The notes beneath the pieces were generated by a model, which saw nothing but the letters and a program-made list of their open reading frames with translations, ran no database searches and was not told where the DNA came from. From an uncultured Faecalibacterium sp. (GTDB taxonomy: Bacteria; Bacillota; Clostridia; Oscillospirales; Ruminococcaceae), in assembly GCA_937907025.1 (NCBI GenBank), contig CALESJ010000035.1, positions 62,001-126,000 on the forward strand: 64,000 nucleotides of DNA. Direction: 5' to 3'. Shown here in pieces: positions 10,601 through 21,849 of the stretch; position 1 is the stretch's first letter, and every line of letters starts with the position of its first letter. Position numbers and translations under genes: made by a program.

Positions 10601-11219
10601 CCTGGGCAACGTGAACGTGGGCGCCATCGACGAATATAAAGAGGTCAAGGAACGGTACGATTTCCTCAAAGCCCAGGTGGGGGACGTGGAACGCTCCAAG
10701 TCCGAGCTGACCCGCATGATCGGGGAGCTGCGGGGCGAGATGGAGGAGATGTTCTCCAAGAGCTTCAAGGAGATCAACCGCAACTTCGGCCATATCTTCC
10801 GGGAGTTGTTCGGCGGCGGTTCTGCCCGCCTGTATCTCTCGGACGAGAAGAACGTTCTGGAATCCGGCATCGAGATCGAAGTTTCGCCCCCGGGCAAGGT
10901 CATCCGCAACCTGTCGGCCCTTTCGGGCGGCGAGCAGGCACTGGTGGCCATCTCCATCTACTTTGCCATTCTGGAAGTCAACCCCTCGCCCTTCTGCATC
11001 CTGGACGAGATCGAAGCCGCTCTGGACGATGTGAACGTCACCCGGTATGCCCAGTATCTGCGCCGCATGACCGACAAGACCCAGTTCATCGTCATTACCC
11101 ACCGCCGCGGCACCATGGAAGCCGCCGATGTCCTGTACGGCGTGACCATGCAGGAGGACGGTGTGTCCAAGCTGCTGCGCCTGGACCTGAACAACGTCAG
11201 CGCCGACCTGGTCAACTGA
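7662..11219 (+). CDS. smc: Chromosome segregation protein SMC
   Basis: 1185 residues. The N-terminal ATPase half has the Walker A motif GVVGPNGSGKSNI. Two long coiled coils flank a hinge near residues 510-660 (ANRLRGIIGPVAGI to GGSFTGGST). The C-terminal half carries the signature LSALSGGEQALVAISIYFA and Walker B CILDEIEAALDD. SMC dimers with ScpAB load at parS and juxtapose chromosome arms. The coiled coil is unusually rich in Ala, Glu and Arg, as expected for a GC-rich genome. ftsY follows after 43 bp. Confidence 0.97.
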   Translation: MRLKELEIQGFKSFPDRTKVAIGAGITGVVGPNGSGKSNISDAIRWVMGETSSKQLRGAGKMEDVIFGGTQTRGAMGYAAVSLTIDNADHGLAMDADEVTIGRRYYRSGESEYTINGQNVRLKDIYELLLDTGLGRDGYAIIGQGRVAEIVGAKSAERREIFEEASGIARFRYRKNEAERRLAAAEGNLERLRDILGELEGRVGPLKRDSEKAQKFLEYSETRKSLEVTLWVDSIRRAQDAVRDQQRRYEAAESDYARLSRQLDEFDQKTEALREEAQQLMLQVEQANADIRALTEAGAGSDSKIAVLRNENEHAQSQIQDAEAELARAGEGAKGIEAETREHQDAIETLRAQLAQADKTISDLRAQMNALEQQALQSGERRDVVEAAIARLQDAATTMKVRAASLTSAAEASRTQLDGLRNQAAAASGAADKLNAEREVAAQTLQQAEDNVTRCDNIKAGLKLKLESRRRQQAEAADALQKADRDRSNTAQRIRILEDLERNMDGYQQSVKTVMRAASANRLRGIIGPVAGILTVRKGYETAIETALGFALQNIVVEDERCARSAIAFLKEERAGRATFLPLDTVQGNRFNGRLTGTAEVAADLVEADDRYRHILDNLLGRIIVVEDLAEASAVAKNLGYRNRIVTLDGQVINAGGSFTGGSTARSAGVFSRKQELEELRTKLKKLELRRADAEREAKARQAEADTLAAELAGAESESVNAASARLKASLDLERLDAAVQEGVAAAERRNTQIKQLEDQLKENDTARAQAENGAAAAEAELEKYNAELSELGESTGELSRRREALSASLSEAQMNRLTGEKDIGLHEAALETLRGRTGEAEARARELQASIEAAKQTIAANELRVAEIERARAETKEKIAAAEETIRTANAARLEKEAAVTRMGQENRALTDERERMSGEMARLAERRTAAETELNTTAAKLWDEYQLTEAEAKGLCVEFSNVTDLRRQVSEVRAKIRALGNVNVGAIDEYKEVKERYDFLKAQVGDVERSKSELTRMIGELRGEMEEMFSKSFKEINRNFGHIFRELFGGGSARLYLSDEKNVLESGIEIEVSPPGKVIRNLSALSGGEQALVAISIYFAILEVNPSPFCILDEIEAALDDVNVTRYAQYLRRMTDKTQFIVITHRRGTMEAADVLYGVTMQEDGVSKLLRLDLNNVSADLVN

Positions 11220-11262
11220 CCGCGCCGGATTTTCCAATACATATCCCACGGAGGTGTGCCCT

Positions 11263-12210
11263 ATGGGCCTGTTTGACAGTTTTAGAAAGAAAAAGCTGCA
11301 GGACGGCCTGGAAAAGACCCGCACCGGCTTTTTCCAGTCCATCGTCAACACCCTGACCAATTCCCAGATCGACGACGATCTGTACAATGACCTGGAAGAA
11401 CAGCTCATTCTGGCCGATGTGGGCCCCACCACCGCCGTGCGGCTCGTGGATGAGCTGCGGGACGTGGTGGAGCGTGACCACCTGAAGACCGGTGAGCAGG
11501 CCCTGAAGGCCCTGCGGGAGATCATCCGGCTGGAAATCTCCCCCCATGACGAGATGGACCTGACCGGCCACCCGGCGGTGATTCTGGTCATCGGGGTCAA
11601 CGGTGTGGGCAAGACCACCACCATCGCCAAGCTGGCTTACCTGTACAAGGACCTGGGCAAGCGGGTCATGCTGGCAGCGGGGGATACCTTCCGTGCCGCC
11701 GCCAGCGAGCAGCTGGAAACCTGGGCCCAGCGGGCGGATGTGCCCCTGGTCAAGGCCGGGGAGGGCGCCGACCCCGCCGCCGTCATCTTTGACGCGGTGC
11801 AGAGCGCCAACGCCAAGGGCTATGACATGGTCATTGCCGATACCGCCGGCCGTCTGCACAACAAGAAGGGCCTGATGGACGAGCTGTCCAAGATCGCCCG
11901 CAGCGTCAAGAAGGCCAGCCCCGAAGCCAGCCTGGAAGTGCTGCTGGTGCTGGACGCCATCACCGGCCAGAACGCCATCAGCCAGGCCCAGGAATTCTGC
12001 CGGGCGGCGGGGGCCACCGGTGTGGTGCTCACCAAGCTGGACGGCACCCCCAAGGGCGGCTGCATCCTGGGCGTGCATGAAAAACTGGGCCTGCCCATCC
12101 GCTTTGTGGGCGTGGGTGAAAAGATCGACGACCTGATCTTCTTCTCCGCCACAGACTTCTCCGAGGCTCTGCTGCCCGAACTGCCCAAGAAAGAGGAGGA
12201 ACAGGCATGA
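11263..12210 (+). CDS. ftsY: Signal recognition particle receptor FtsY
   Basis: 315 residues from the ATG at 11263, which sits 8 bp after a GGAGG site; an in-frame GTG at 11254 overlaps that site and is rejected. Contains the N domain, then the GTPase loops GVNGVGKTTTIAKLA, DTFRAAASEQL, DTAGRLHNK and TKLDGTPKGG. FtsY docks ribosome-SRP complexes at the membrane. There is no long acidic A domain, typical of Gram-positive FtsY. Its last 4 bp overlap the next gene. Confidence 0.97.
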   Translation: MGLFDSFRKKKLQDGLEKTRTGFFQSIVNTLTNSQIDDDLYNDLEEQLILADVGPTTAVRLVDELRDVVERDHLKTGEQALKALREIIRLEISPHDEMDLTGHPAVILVIGVNGVGKTTTIAKLAYLYKDLGKRVMLAAGDTFRAAASEQLETWAQRADVPLVKAGEGADPAAVIFDAVQSANAKGYDMVIADTAGRLHNKKGLMDELSKIARSVKKASPEASLEVLLVLDAITGQNAISQAQEFCRAAGATGVVLTKLDGTPKGGCILGVHEKLGLPIRFVGVGEKIDDLIFFSATDFSEALLPELPKKEEEQA

Positions 12211-12839
12211 TCTTCTGCGCTGCCACCAACAACCAGGGCAAGCTCAAGGAGCTGCGCCGCATTCTGGAACGGGCCGGTCATACGGTGAAAAGCCTGCGGG
12301 AACTGGGCGTGGACCTGGACCCCGAGGAAACCGGCACCACTTTTGCCGAAAATGCGCATATCAAGGCGGAAGCCTTCTGCAAAGCCACCGGCCTTGCCAC
12401 CGTGGCAGACGACTCCGGACTGTGCGTGGATGCCTTGAACGGGGCGCCCGGTGTGTACAGCGCCCGCTATGCGGGGGTCCACGGGGATGACGACGCCAAC
12501 AACCAGAAACTGCTGACCGCCATGAAGGATGTCCCGGCGGACAAGCGGGCCGCCCGGTTCGTTTCCGCCGTTTGCCTCATGCTGCCCGATGGCCGGGAGC
12601 TGACGGTGGAAGGGGAGTGCCCCGGCACTGTGGCCTTCGGCCTGACCGGCACCAACGGTTTCGGGTATGACCCGCTGTTCGTGCCCGACTGCGTGGGCCT
12701 GCCCGACGGCACCACCGCCCCCAACACCGCCCGGCGGTCCTACGCCGAATTGGCGGACGGGGAAAAGGACGCCATCAGCCACCGCGGCCGCGCCATGGAA
12801 CGCCTGGAACAGGCGCTGCCTGCCTTTCTGGCCGAATAA
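12207..12839 (+). CDS. rdgB: XTP/dITP non-canonical purine NTP pyrophosphatase
   Basis: 210 residues. Begins MIFCAATNNQGKLKELRRIL, has TVADDSGLCVDALNGAPGVYSARYAG and TNGFGYDPLF, and ends with ISHRGRAMERL: the HAM1/RdgB fold. It removes ITP, dITP and XTP from the nucleotide pool, preventing their incorporation into DNA. Its start overlaps the ftsY stop by 4 bp, indicating translational coupling. Confidence 0.94.
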   Translation: MIFCAATNNQGKLKELRRILERAGHTVKSLRELGVDLDPEETGTTFAENAHIKAEAFCKATGLATVADDSGLCVDALNGAPGVYSARYAGVHGDDDANNQKLLTAMKDVPADKRAARFVSAVCLMLPDGRELTVEGECPGTVAFGLTGTNGFGYDPLFVPDCVGLPDGTTAPNTARRSYAELADGEKDAISHRGRAMERLEQALPAFLAE

Positions 12840-12866
12840 ACAACCAACACCGAAAGGATTTCTGAT

Positions 12867-13178
12867 ATGAAAACTCTGACCAGCAAACAGCGTGCTGCCC
12901 TGCGCGGCGCCGCCAACGGCCTGGACCCCGTGTTCCAGGTGGGCAAAGGGGAGATCGGCCCCGCCATGATCGAGGCGGTGGGCAAGTGCCTGGCCGCCCG
13001 GGAACTCATCAAGCTCAAGGTCCTGGAAAACAGCGAGTATTCCGCCAAGGAAGCCGCCGAGATCCTGGCCGAAGCCACCGGCGCCCAGTGCGTGCAGGTC
13101 ATCGGCCGCAAGTTCGTGCTCTTCCTGCAGAAGGACAAGGACTCCGACTTCACCGCTCTGCTGGCTGCGGCCCGCTGA
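12867..13178 (+). CDS. yhbY: CRS1/YhbY-family RNA-binding protein
   Basis: 103 residues. MKTLTSKQRAALRGAANGLDP and QVGKGEIGPAMIEAVGKCLAARELIKLKVL match the YhbY fold, with a C-terminal VQVIGRKFVLFLQ strand. The family binds the pre-50S ribosome. Directly followed by nadD (4-bp gap), the usual yhbY-nadD-yqeK-rsfS order of Firmicutes. Confidence 0.93.
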   Translation: MKTLTSKQRAALRGAANGLDPVFQVGKGEIGPAMIEAVGKCLAARELIKLKVLENSEYSAKEAAEILAEATGAQCVQVIGRKFVLFLQKDKDSDFTALLAAAR

Positions 13179-13182
13179 ACCC

Positions 13183-13803
13183 ATGGAACCGGCGGGCAAG
13201 CTGCTTTTGTACGGCGGTACCTTTGACCCGCCGCACATGGGGCATATGAACAATCTGCGGGCCGTCATGGCGGCCGTTCATCCGGATCAGGTCCTGGTCA
13301 TGCCGGCGGGCATTCCGCCCCACAAGGCAGCCAGCACCACCCCGGGCGAAGTGCGCCTGGCCATGTGCCGCTGTTTCACCGAAGTGGACCCCCGTGTGGA
13401 GGTCAGCCGGTGGGAGATCGACCAGCAGGGCCGCAGCTATACCGTGCATACCCTGCAGATGTTGCGGGATACTTACCCGGGCGCCGCGCTGTACCTGGCC
13501 CTTGGCAGTGACATGCTGCTCAGCTTTACAAAGTGGCATCGCTGGCAGACCATTCTGGCCCTGGCCACGCTGGTGGTGCAGAGCCGCGCCGGGGGCGACA
13601 GCGCCGACCTGCACGCGGCCGCCGAGGCCCTGCGCCCTTACGGCGGCCGGGTGTTGTTTGCCGACGCCGTGCCGGTGCCCTGTGCCTCCAGCCAGATCCG
13701 CTCCGGCTCGCTGGATACCGACACCTTGCGCCGGGTCCTGCCCGAATCCGTACGCCGCATCATCCGGCAACAGAACCTGTACGGTCTGGCCGACCGGGTG
13801 TAA
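13183..13803 (+). CDS. nadD: Nicotinate-nucleotide adenylyltransferase
   Basis: 206 residues. LYGGTFDPPHMGHMNNLRA holds the nucleotidyltransferase HxGH motif, and SSQIRSG near residue 167 is the conserved C-terminal phosphate-binding loop. It adenylates nicotinic acid mononucleotide to deamido-NAD in NAD synthesis. The central YLALGSDMLLSFTKWHRWQTIL segment is typical. Spaced 55 bp from yqeK. Confidence 0.95.
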   Translation: MEPAGKLLLYGGTFDPPHMGHMNNLRAVMAAVHPDQVLVMPAGIPPHKAASTTPGEVRLAMCRCFTEVDPRVEVSRWEIDQQGRSYTVHTLQMLRDTYPGAALYLALGSDMLLSFTKWHRWQTILALATLVVQSRAGGDSADLHAAAEALRPYGGRVLFADAVPVPCASSQIRSGSLDTDTLRRVLPESVRRIIRQQNLYGLADRV

Positions 13804-13858
13804 AGCGGTGCGGCCTGCCTGCCGCAAACTGCTATTTTTTGACAAAAGGGGGATCCCC

Positions 13859-14434
13859 ATGACCTGTGAAGAAGCCCAGGAACTGGTAAAAGGGCGTTTG
13901 TCCCGCAAGCGGTACAAGCACACTGTAAATGTAAAAAATATGGCTGTGGAACTGGCCAAACGCTATGGCGCGGACGAAGAAAAGGCCGCTCTGGCGGCAC
14001 TTTTGCATGATAGTGCGAAGGAACTGCCCCAAGAGGAAATGTTGCAGATTTTTTCCGACAATGCTATAATGGCTAAAAATGCCGCATCCCGGCCGGCCCC
14101 GGTCTGGCACGGCATTGCCGCCGCGATTCTGTGCGCCACCCAATGGGGCGTGACAGACCCGGAAATTCTGTCTGCCATCGAATGCCATACCACCGGTAAG
14201 GCCAATATGACCCTGCTGGAAAAAATTATCTACATGGCCGACGCGACCAGCGCCGAACGGGACTATCCCGGGGTGGAACAGCTGCGGCGGGAAGAAATGC
14301 AGGACCTGGACCTGGCTTTGCTGCACAGCCTGCAGCAGAGCATCGCCTTTGTAAAAAAGAAGGGCGGAGTCCTGGACCCGCAGACTGTGGCTGCCTGCGA
14401 GGACCTGCAGGCACGCATTGCAGAAAAAGGATAA
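13859..14434 (+). CDS. yqeK: YqeK-like HD-domain hydrolase
   Basis: 191 residues from the ATG at 13859, after an AAAGGGGG site. HD-domain metal ligands appear as KHTVNVKNMAVELA and LLHDSAKELP, followed by HGIAAAIL and ECHTTGKANMTLLEKIIYMAD. YqeK enzymes split Ap4A symmetrically. The segment 14030-14090 is noticeably more AT-rich than its surroundings. It lies between nadD and the LCP gene, where rsfS would be expected next; the LCP gene is inserted. Confidence 0.92.
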   Translation: MTCEEAQELVKGRLSRKRYKHTVNVKNMAVELAKRYGADEEKAALAALLHDSAKELPQEEMLQIFSDNAIMAKNAASRPAPVWHGIAAAILCATQWGVTDPEILSAIECHTTGKANMTLLEKIIYMADATSAERDYPGVEQLRREEMQDLDLALLHSLQQSIAFVKKKGGVLDPQTVAACEDLQARIAEKG

Positions 14435-14506
14435 ACATACGATATTCCCAAAAGGGATGCCCCGGCTATGCCCGCCGCACCCCGCCACCAAAAAGGGAGG
14501 ACGCCC

Positions 14507-16495
14507 ATGAGCGAACCACGCAAACTGAACACCGGTGACGCCCAGCGCACGGTGTATCATGCCGGCGACGCACAGCGCAGCATCCGCACATCGGGAGCCG
14601 CAGCTTCTTCCAGCCAGCTGGAAGAAGCCCGCCGCCGCGCCCGCATGGCCGCTGCCGACAGCAGCCGCCGCAGCCGCCAGTTTACGCCGGTACAGCCGGC
14701 CGATGTGCAGCGCTATCAGGCTGCCCGTCAGGCACAAAACGCACAAAGTGCCCCGCGCACCATCCATCAGCCTGCCCAGCATACCGCGCAGCAGGCTGCC
14801 CCGCAGCAGCGCACCATTCACCGTACCCAGCCGACCCAGCAGCCTGCCCGTCAGGCGGCTGCCCGTCCGGCCCAGGCCCAGCCCGGGGAAGACCAGCTGA
14901 CCATGGCCCAACGTCAGGCCATGGCCCTGCGCCGTCAGGCCGCCGCCAAGCAGGCGGCATCCGGCGCCCGCGCCCAGGTACAGCACCTGGACCTGCGCTC
15001 TGCCCAGGGCGAGCGCCCCGCCTATGATTTTGACGGCGATGCCGAGTTCGAAGCCCGGCAGGCCGCCCGTGCTGCCCGCACGGCCCAGGCCGATCAGGCG
15101 GCACAGGCAGCCGAACAGCCCGTGGACCAGGCGGTCCGCGGCACTTCCGGCTCTGCCCGCAGCGGCAGCGCCTATTCCGCCTCCGGCCGCCGCAGCGGCG
15201 GTGCTTCCGCAGGCGGGCAGCCTCCCAAAGGCCCCGGCAAGGGCCGCAAGGGCCGCGGCAATGACGGCGGCGGCAAAAAGGGCGGCAAGAAAAAGAAAAA
15301 GGCCTGGTGGAAGGTTCTGCTGGTCACCCTGCTGGTGCTGGTCCTCATCTTTGGCGGCACCCTGGCGCTGATCATGAACGCTCTGCGCCCAGAAACCGGT
15401 GGCAACATCACCTTCAATCAGCTGTTGAACACCCCCAAGGAATTTGCGGGCAAGGAAATCAACATTCTGCTGGTGGGCATCGACCGCTCCACCGAGGATG
15501 GTATGGGAGAGGACTCCCAGAGCAATGACGGCATGACCGATATGATCATGTGGATGCACTTCAACAATGAAACCGGCGAAGTGAAGATGCTGCAGATTCC
15601 CCGCAACATCTTCGTCACCACCGACACCAGCTATTCCGGCAACTACCAGATCAACGCCATCGCCAAGACCCAGGGTTCCAACGGGTACAACAACCTCAAC
15701 GCCCTGTGCGAGGAAGTCAGCAAGGAGTTCCAGATCCCCATCGACGGCTATGTGAGCATCCGTCTGGAAAAACTGGTGGACCTGGTGGATATTCTGGGCG
15801 GTGTGTACTGTTATATCCCGCAGGATATGTCCTACGGCGGCAGCTCCCTGGAACAGGGCTACCGCAACCTGGACGGCGCCGCGGCAGAATTCCTGCTGCG
15901 CAACCGCCACAGCTACGCCAACAGCGACCTGGGCCGTCTGAACACCCAGCGTTATTTCTACGCCGCCATGTTCGCCAAGCTGCGCTCCATGACCCCGTGG
16001 AATATCGCCAAGAACCTGCCCTTCTACCTGAGCATGGTGGACACCAGCCTGAGCATCTCCGACCTGATCAGCGTGGCGGTCAGCCTGATGAGCGTTTCCA
16101 GCGACAAGATCATGCTGGCCCAGATCCCGGTGTATATGGGTCAGATTTACTATCCCATTGGCACCACAGATAACGACGTGGTTGTAGTGGCCCGCCAGGA
16201 AGCCGCCGACCTGCTCAACACCTATTACCGTGAGAACACCGGCCCCGTGGACGCCAGCCAGCTGCAGGTGGTGGATAACGTGCTGGATGTCAGTGGACGC
16301 AGCCCCTCCGACCCCAACGTGCAGTTCATGGCCGCCATCAACGAAACGGTCAACGAAGCCGCTGCCGAATCCGGCGTGGATACCAGCAGCGAGTACGTTT
16401 ACGACACCCCGACCGCGGCGCCCGAAGGCGATGCCTCCTCCACCGAGGACGGCGGCGATTCCGCCGACTCCGCCAGCGAGGATGACGCCGCGTAA
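14507..16495 (+). CDS. LytR-CpsA-Psr (LCP) family cell-wall glycopolymer ligase with long disordered N-tail
   Basis: 662 residues from the ATG at 14507, which follows AAAGGGAGG. Residues 1-265 are low-complexity, rich in Gln, Ala, Arg and Pro, and end in a Lys/Gly block (KKGGKKKKK). A single membrane helix follows at about 267-292. The LCP domain (about 315-500) has INILLVGIDRS, DMIMWMHFN and the arginine-rich RNRHSYANSDLGRLNTQR. The last 50 residues are acidic and Ser/Ala/Asp-rich. LCP enzymes move glycopolymers from undecaprenyl carriers onto peptidoglycan outside the cell. The cytoplasmic tail is far longer than the usual few tens of residues. Located between yqeK and rsfS. Confidence 0.9.
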   Translation: MSEPRKLNTGDAQRTVYHAGDAQRSIRTSGAAASSSQLEEARRRARMAAADSSRRSRQFTPVQPADVQRYQAARQAQNAQSAPRTIHQPAQHTAQQAAPQQRTIHRTQPTQQPARQAAARPAQAQPGEDQLTMAQRQAMALRRQAAAKQAASGARAQVQHLDLRSAQGERPAYDFDGDAEFEARQAARAARTAQADQAAQAAEQPVDQAVRGTSGSARSGSAYSASGRRSGGASAGGQPPKGPGKGRKGRGNDGGGKKGGKKKKKAWWKVLLVTLLVLVLIFGGTLALIMNALRPETGGNITFNQLLNTPKEFAGKEINILLVGIDRSTEDGMGEDSQSNDGMTDMIMWMHFNNETGEVKMLQIPRNIFVTTDTSYSGNYQINAIAKTQGSNGYNNLNALCEEVSKEFQIPIDGYVSIRLEKLVDLVDILGGVYCYIPQDMSYGGSSLEQGYRNLDGAAAEFLLRNRHSYANSDLGRLNTQRYFYAAMFAKLRSMTPWNIAKNLPFYLSMVDTSLSISDLISVAVSLMSVSSDKIMLAQIPVYMGQIYYPIGTTDNDVVVVARQEAADLLNTYYRENTGPVDASQLQVVDNVLDVSGRSPSDPNVQFMAAINETVNEAAAESGVDTSSEYVYDTPTAAPEGDASSTEDGGDSADSASEDDAA

Positions 16496-16521
16496 GTGCA
16501 ACATTAAAGGAGAACAGAACT

Positions 16522-16884
16522 ATGGATAGCAAGACCCTGGCCATTGAACTGGCCCGTGCTCTGGACGCCAAGAAGGCACTGAACGTCCGCGTGCTCAAGG
16601 TCGAGGACCTGACCACCGTCACCGATTACTTCGTCATCGCCACCGGCACGTCCACCACCCATGTGGGCGCCCTGGCGGATGAGGCCGACTTCGCACTGTC
16701 GCAGCAGGGGGTCAACCCGCTGCGCAGCGAAGGCCATGACGGCAAGCGCTGGGTGCTGCTGGATTACGGCAGTGTCATCGTGCATGTGTTTACCAAGGAA
16801 GCTCATGATTATTACGACCTGGAACACCTTTGGGCCGACGCCGCCGAAGTGCCCGCCGCCGAATGGATGAAACCGGCCGAATAA
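16522..16884 (+). CDS. rsfS: Ribosome silencing factor RsfS
   Basis: 120 residues. LKVEDLTTVTDYFVIATGTSTTHVGALADE and WVLLDYGSVIVHVFTKEAHDYYDLEHLWADA are the family hallmarks. RsfS binds L14 and blocks subunit joining under starvation. An AAAGGAGAA site lies just before the ATG. It completes the nadD-yqeK-rsfS set, interrupted by the LCP gene. Confidence 0.96.
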   Translation: MDSKTLAIELARALDAKKALNVRVLKVEDLTTVTDYFVIATGTSTTHVGALADEADFALSQQGVNPLRSEGHDGKRWVLLDYGSVIVHVFTKEAHDYYDLEHLWADAAEVPAAEWMKPAE

Positions 16885-16919
16885 ATACGATTTTGTAAAA
16901 TAGTGGGGAGAGATCAACC

Positions 16920-19457
<2,538 letters not shown>

Positions 19458-19465
19458 AAAACACA

Positions 19466-19493
19466 GAGCCCCCGCAGCGACGGGGGCTCTTTT
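19466..19493 (+). terminator. Terminator after leuS
   Basis: GAGCCCCCG pairs with CGGGGGCTC around a 6-base loop and is followed by TTTT. It sits 8 bp after the leuS stop. Confidence 0.9.
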
Positions 19494-19541
19494 CGCATAT
19501 CCCGGTATTCCCAAACCCCGTTGAAGGAGAGAAGAAAAACT

Positions 19542-21845
19542 ATGCGGCAAAACCTGTGCACAGCCCTGAAAAAGCGGCTGCCGCGTCACTGGCTGGTGTG
19601 GGTGGTCATCCTCATCGAAGCGGTCTTTCTGCTGGGCGGCTTCGTGCAGGACCGGGCGGTGCGCGGCACCACCACCCTGCTCAGCGACAGTATGGGCGAT
19701 ATGGTGGACCACGGCATCACCCACACCACCCAGGGCACCGAAGTGGCGGAAGGACTTTCCGGTGAAGTGCTGGCCACCCGCTGGCTGGAACTGGAACCCG
19801 GCATGTACAACGTCACCGTGGCGTACCTGGGCGGCGGCGACGATGTGACCTGCTACTTTTACAAGTCCACCGCCCTGGCGGACACCATCACCCTGCGCAA
19901 GGATATGCGTGCCGTGACCTTCCAGGTGACGGTGCCCAGCGACCAGCAGCAGGCCACCCTGCGCATCGCCACCGGCGGCAGCGGCTTCACCCTGGAAAGC
20001 ATCGTCATCTCGTACAGCCAGGCCTATTCCTGGTACAATCTGCTCTGCCGTCTGGTATTCTTTGTGGCGGCGGACCTGATCTGGCTGCTGTGGTCCGGGC
20101 GTCTGGTGCTGCCCGGCGGTCCCCGGTCTTCGGTCACGGCCCTGGGCCTGGGCGGGGCGGTGCTCATTGCATCCCTGCCGCTGCTCACCGGCGGGCTGAT
20201 CCCCGGGCACGACCTCCAGTTCCACCTCAACCGCATCGAGGGCCTGGCCCAGGGCATCGCCGCCGGACAGCTGCCGGTGCGCATCCAACCCTTCTGGCTG
20301 GACGGTCGCGGTTATGCAGTGTCGGTCTTTTACGGCGACCTGCTGCTCTATTTCCCGGCATTGCTGCGGTTCTTCGGCGTGTCGGTGCAGGGGGCCTACA
20401 AGGTGTATGTGGTAGCTGTCAACGCCGGCACGGCCCTGGTCAGCTGGTTCTGCCTGCGCCGGATGCTCCAAAACCACTGGGCGGCGCTGTTCGGCAGCGT
20501 GCTGTACACCCTGTCCATCTATCGCATCATCAATATTTATCTGCGCGGCGCGGTGGGGGAATACACCGCCATGCTCTTCCTGCCCCTGGTGTTCTACGGG
20601 CTGTGGAAGATCTTCACCCAGCCGGACGGCGCCAAAGCCGCGCCTCTTGTCTGGCTGCCGGCGGTCATTGGCTTCAGCGGTCTGATCCAGACCCACCTGC
20701 TTAGCTGTGAGATCGTGGGTATCCTCACCCTGGGCACCTGCGTGGTGCTGCTGCGCCGCACCTTGCGAAAAAATACCTTCTTCCCCCTGTGTAAGGTGGT
20801 GGGCATCACCGCACTGCTGAATCTGTGGTTCCTGCTGCCCCTGTTTGATTCCATGCGGGACGAGCTGGTCATCACCACCCAGGAAAGTTCCGGCCCCCAC
20901 AATACTGCCGCCTATTTCGGCCAGATGCTGGGCCTTTTCTTCAGCGGTGTGGCCGACCGGTACAACCTGGGGCTGGACCAGGGTACTTATGAGGAGATGG
21001 CCATTGGCCTGGGCCTGACCCTGCTGCTGGCTGCCGGTCTGTTCGTGCTGGTCACCGCCATGGGCCGTGTGGACCGCAAGGACCCGGTGTGGAAGCTGGG
21101 CAGCTTCGGCCTGTGGGCGGGCGTTGTCTGCCTGCTTCTGGCCAGCGATGTCTTCCCCTGGGATAACCTGTACAACCTGAACCCGGTGCTGGGCCGTCTG
21201 GTGGCCATGGTGCAGTATGTGTGGCGCTTCCTCAGCCCGGCCACCTGGTTCTGGGTCCTGGCCGGGGCCTGCGCCGTCTGCCTGCTGGCCAACCGGCCGG
21301 ATCTGCGCAATCTTTCGGCGGGGGTGCTGCTGGTGCTGACCCTGGTGAGCTGGGGCGGCTTTGTGCAGACCGCCCTCACCGACAACGAAACCCTGTTCTG
21401 TTACAGCGCCGCAGGGCTGGATTCCTGTGACGCCGGGGCAGGGGAGTACCTGCCTGCCGGCACTGAAAAAACCGACTTCGTTGGCCCCCGGACCATCGAA
21501 ACCGACGGGGTGGAGATGACCGACAGCGCCCTTAGCGGTCTGACGGCCACCGTTTCCTGCCAGAGCACTAATGGCGGTACCGTCACCGTGCCGCTGCTGT
21601 ACTATCCGTACTATCGTGCCGACGACGGGGCGGGCAATGCCCTCGCTGTGGCCCGTGACCCGGACAGTAAGATGGTCCAGGTTACCGTCCCGGCTGGGTA
21701 CGCCGGTACCATCCGGGTGTTCTATTCGGAACCCTGGTTCTGGCGCACTTCCGAGGTTGTCAGCCTGCTGACTCTGGCGGGTCTGGTGGGGCTGGGCCTG
21801 TACCGCCGCAAACATGCCCGGACCCTGGTTCCGGCCAAAGGATAA
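19542..21845 (+). CDS. Large multispanning membrane protein, GT-C glycosyltransferase-like (PTPS-related/YfhO type)
   Basis: 767 residues from the ATG at 19542 (AAGGAGA upstream). One N-terminal membrane helix (about 16-37) is followed by an extracytoplasmic beta-rich region (40-165), then about ten helices to residue 600, another external domain (610-735) and a last helix near the end. The segment PGHDLQFHLNRIEGLAQG with GQLPVRIQPFW matches the acidic first-loop motif of GT-C membrane glycosyltransferases and of proteins annotated as 6-pyruvoyl-tetrahydropterin synthase-related. It probably moves a sugar from a lipid carrier outside the cell; the acceptor is unknown. A glycosyltransferase cluster follows directly, the next start being 4 bp downstream. 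Confidence 0.75.
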   Translation: MRQNLCTALKKRLPRHWLVWVVILIEAVFLLGGFVQDRAVRGTTTLLSDSMGDMVDHGITHTTQGTEVAEGLSGEVLATRWLELEPGMYNVTVAYLGGGDDVTCYFYKSTALADTITLRKDMRAVTFQVTVPSDQQQATLRIATGGSGFTLESIVISYSQAYSWYNLLCRLVFFVAADLIWLLWSGRLVLPGGPRSSVTALGLGGAVLIASLPLLTGGLIPGHDLQFHLNRIEGLAQGIAAGQLPVRIQPFWLDGRGYAVSVFYGDLLLYFPALLRFFGVSVQGAYKVYVVAVNAGTALVSWFCLRRMLQNHWAALFGSVLYTLSIYRIINIYLRGAVGEYTAMLFLPLVFYGLWKIFTQPDGAKAAPLVWLPAVIGFSGLIQTHLLSCEIVGILTLGTCVVLLRRTLRKNTFFPLCKVVGITALLNLWFLLPLFDSMRDELVITTQESSGPHNTAAYFGQMLGLFFSGVADRYNLGLDQGTYEEMAIGLGLTLLLAAGLFVLVTAMGRVDRKDPVWKLGSFGLWAGVVCLLLASDVFPWDNLYNLNPVLGRLVAMVQYVWRFLSPATWFWVLAGACAVCLLANRPDLRNLSAGVLLVLTLVSWGGFVQTALTDNETLFCYSAAGLDSCDAGAGEYLPAGTEKTDFVGPRTIETDGVEMTDSALSGLTATVSCQSTNGGTVTVPLLYYPYYRADDGAGNALAVARDPDSKMVQVTVPAGYAGTIRVFYSEPWFWRTSEVVSLLTLAGLVGLGLYRRKHARTLVPAKG

Positions 21846-21849
21846 GACG

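Noticed and set aside
8046..11630. Open frame of about 1190 codons on the - strand opposite smc
   Set aside because: Mirror frame of a GC-rich gene: the protein is Gly/His/Gln/Phe-rich with no domain, and smc on the + strand is certain.
13832..16504. 890-codon - strand frame opposite yqeK and the LCP gene
   Set aside because: Gly-rich antisense shadow with no ribosome binding site or recognised motif.
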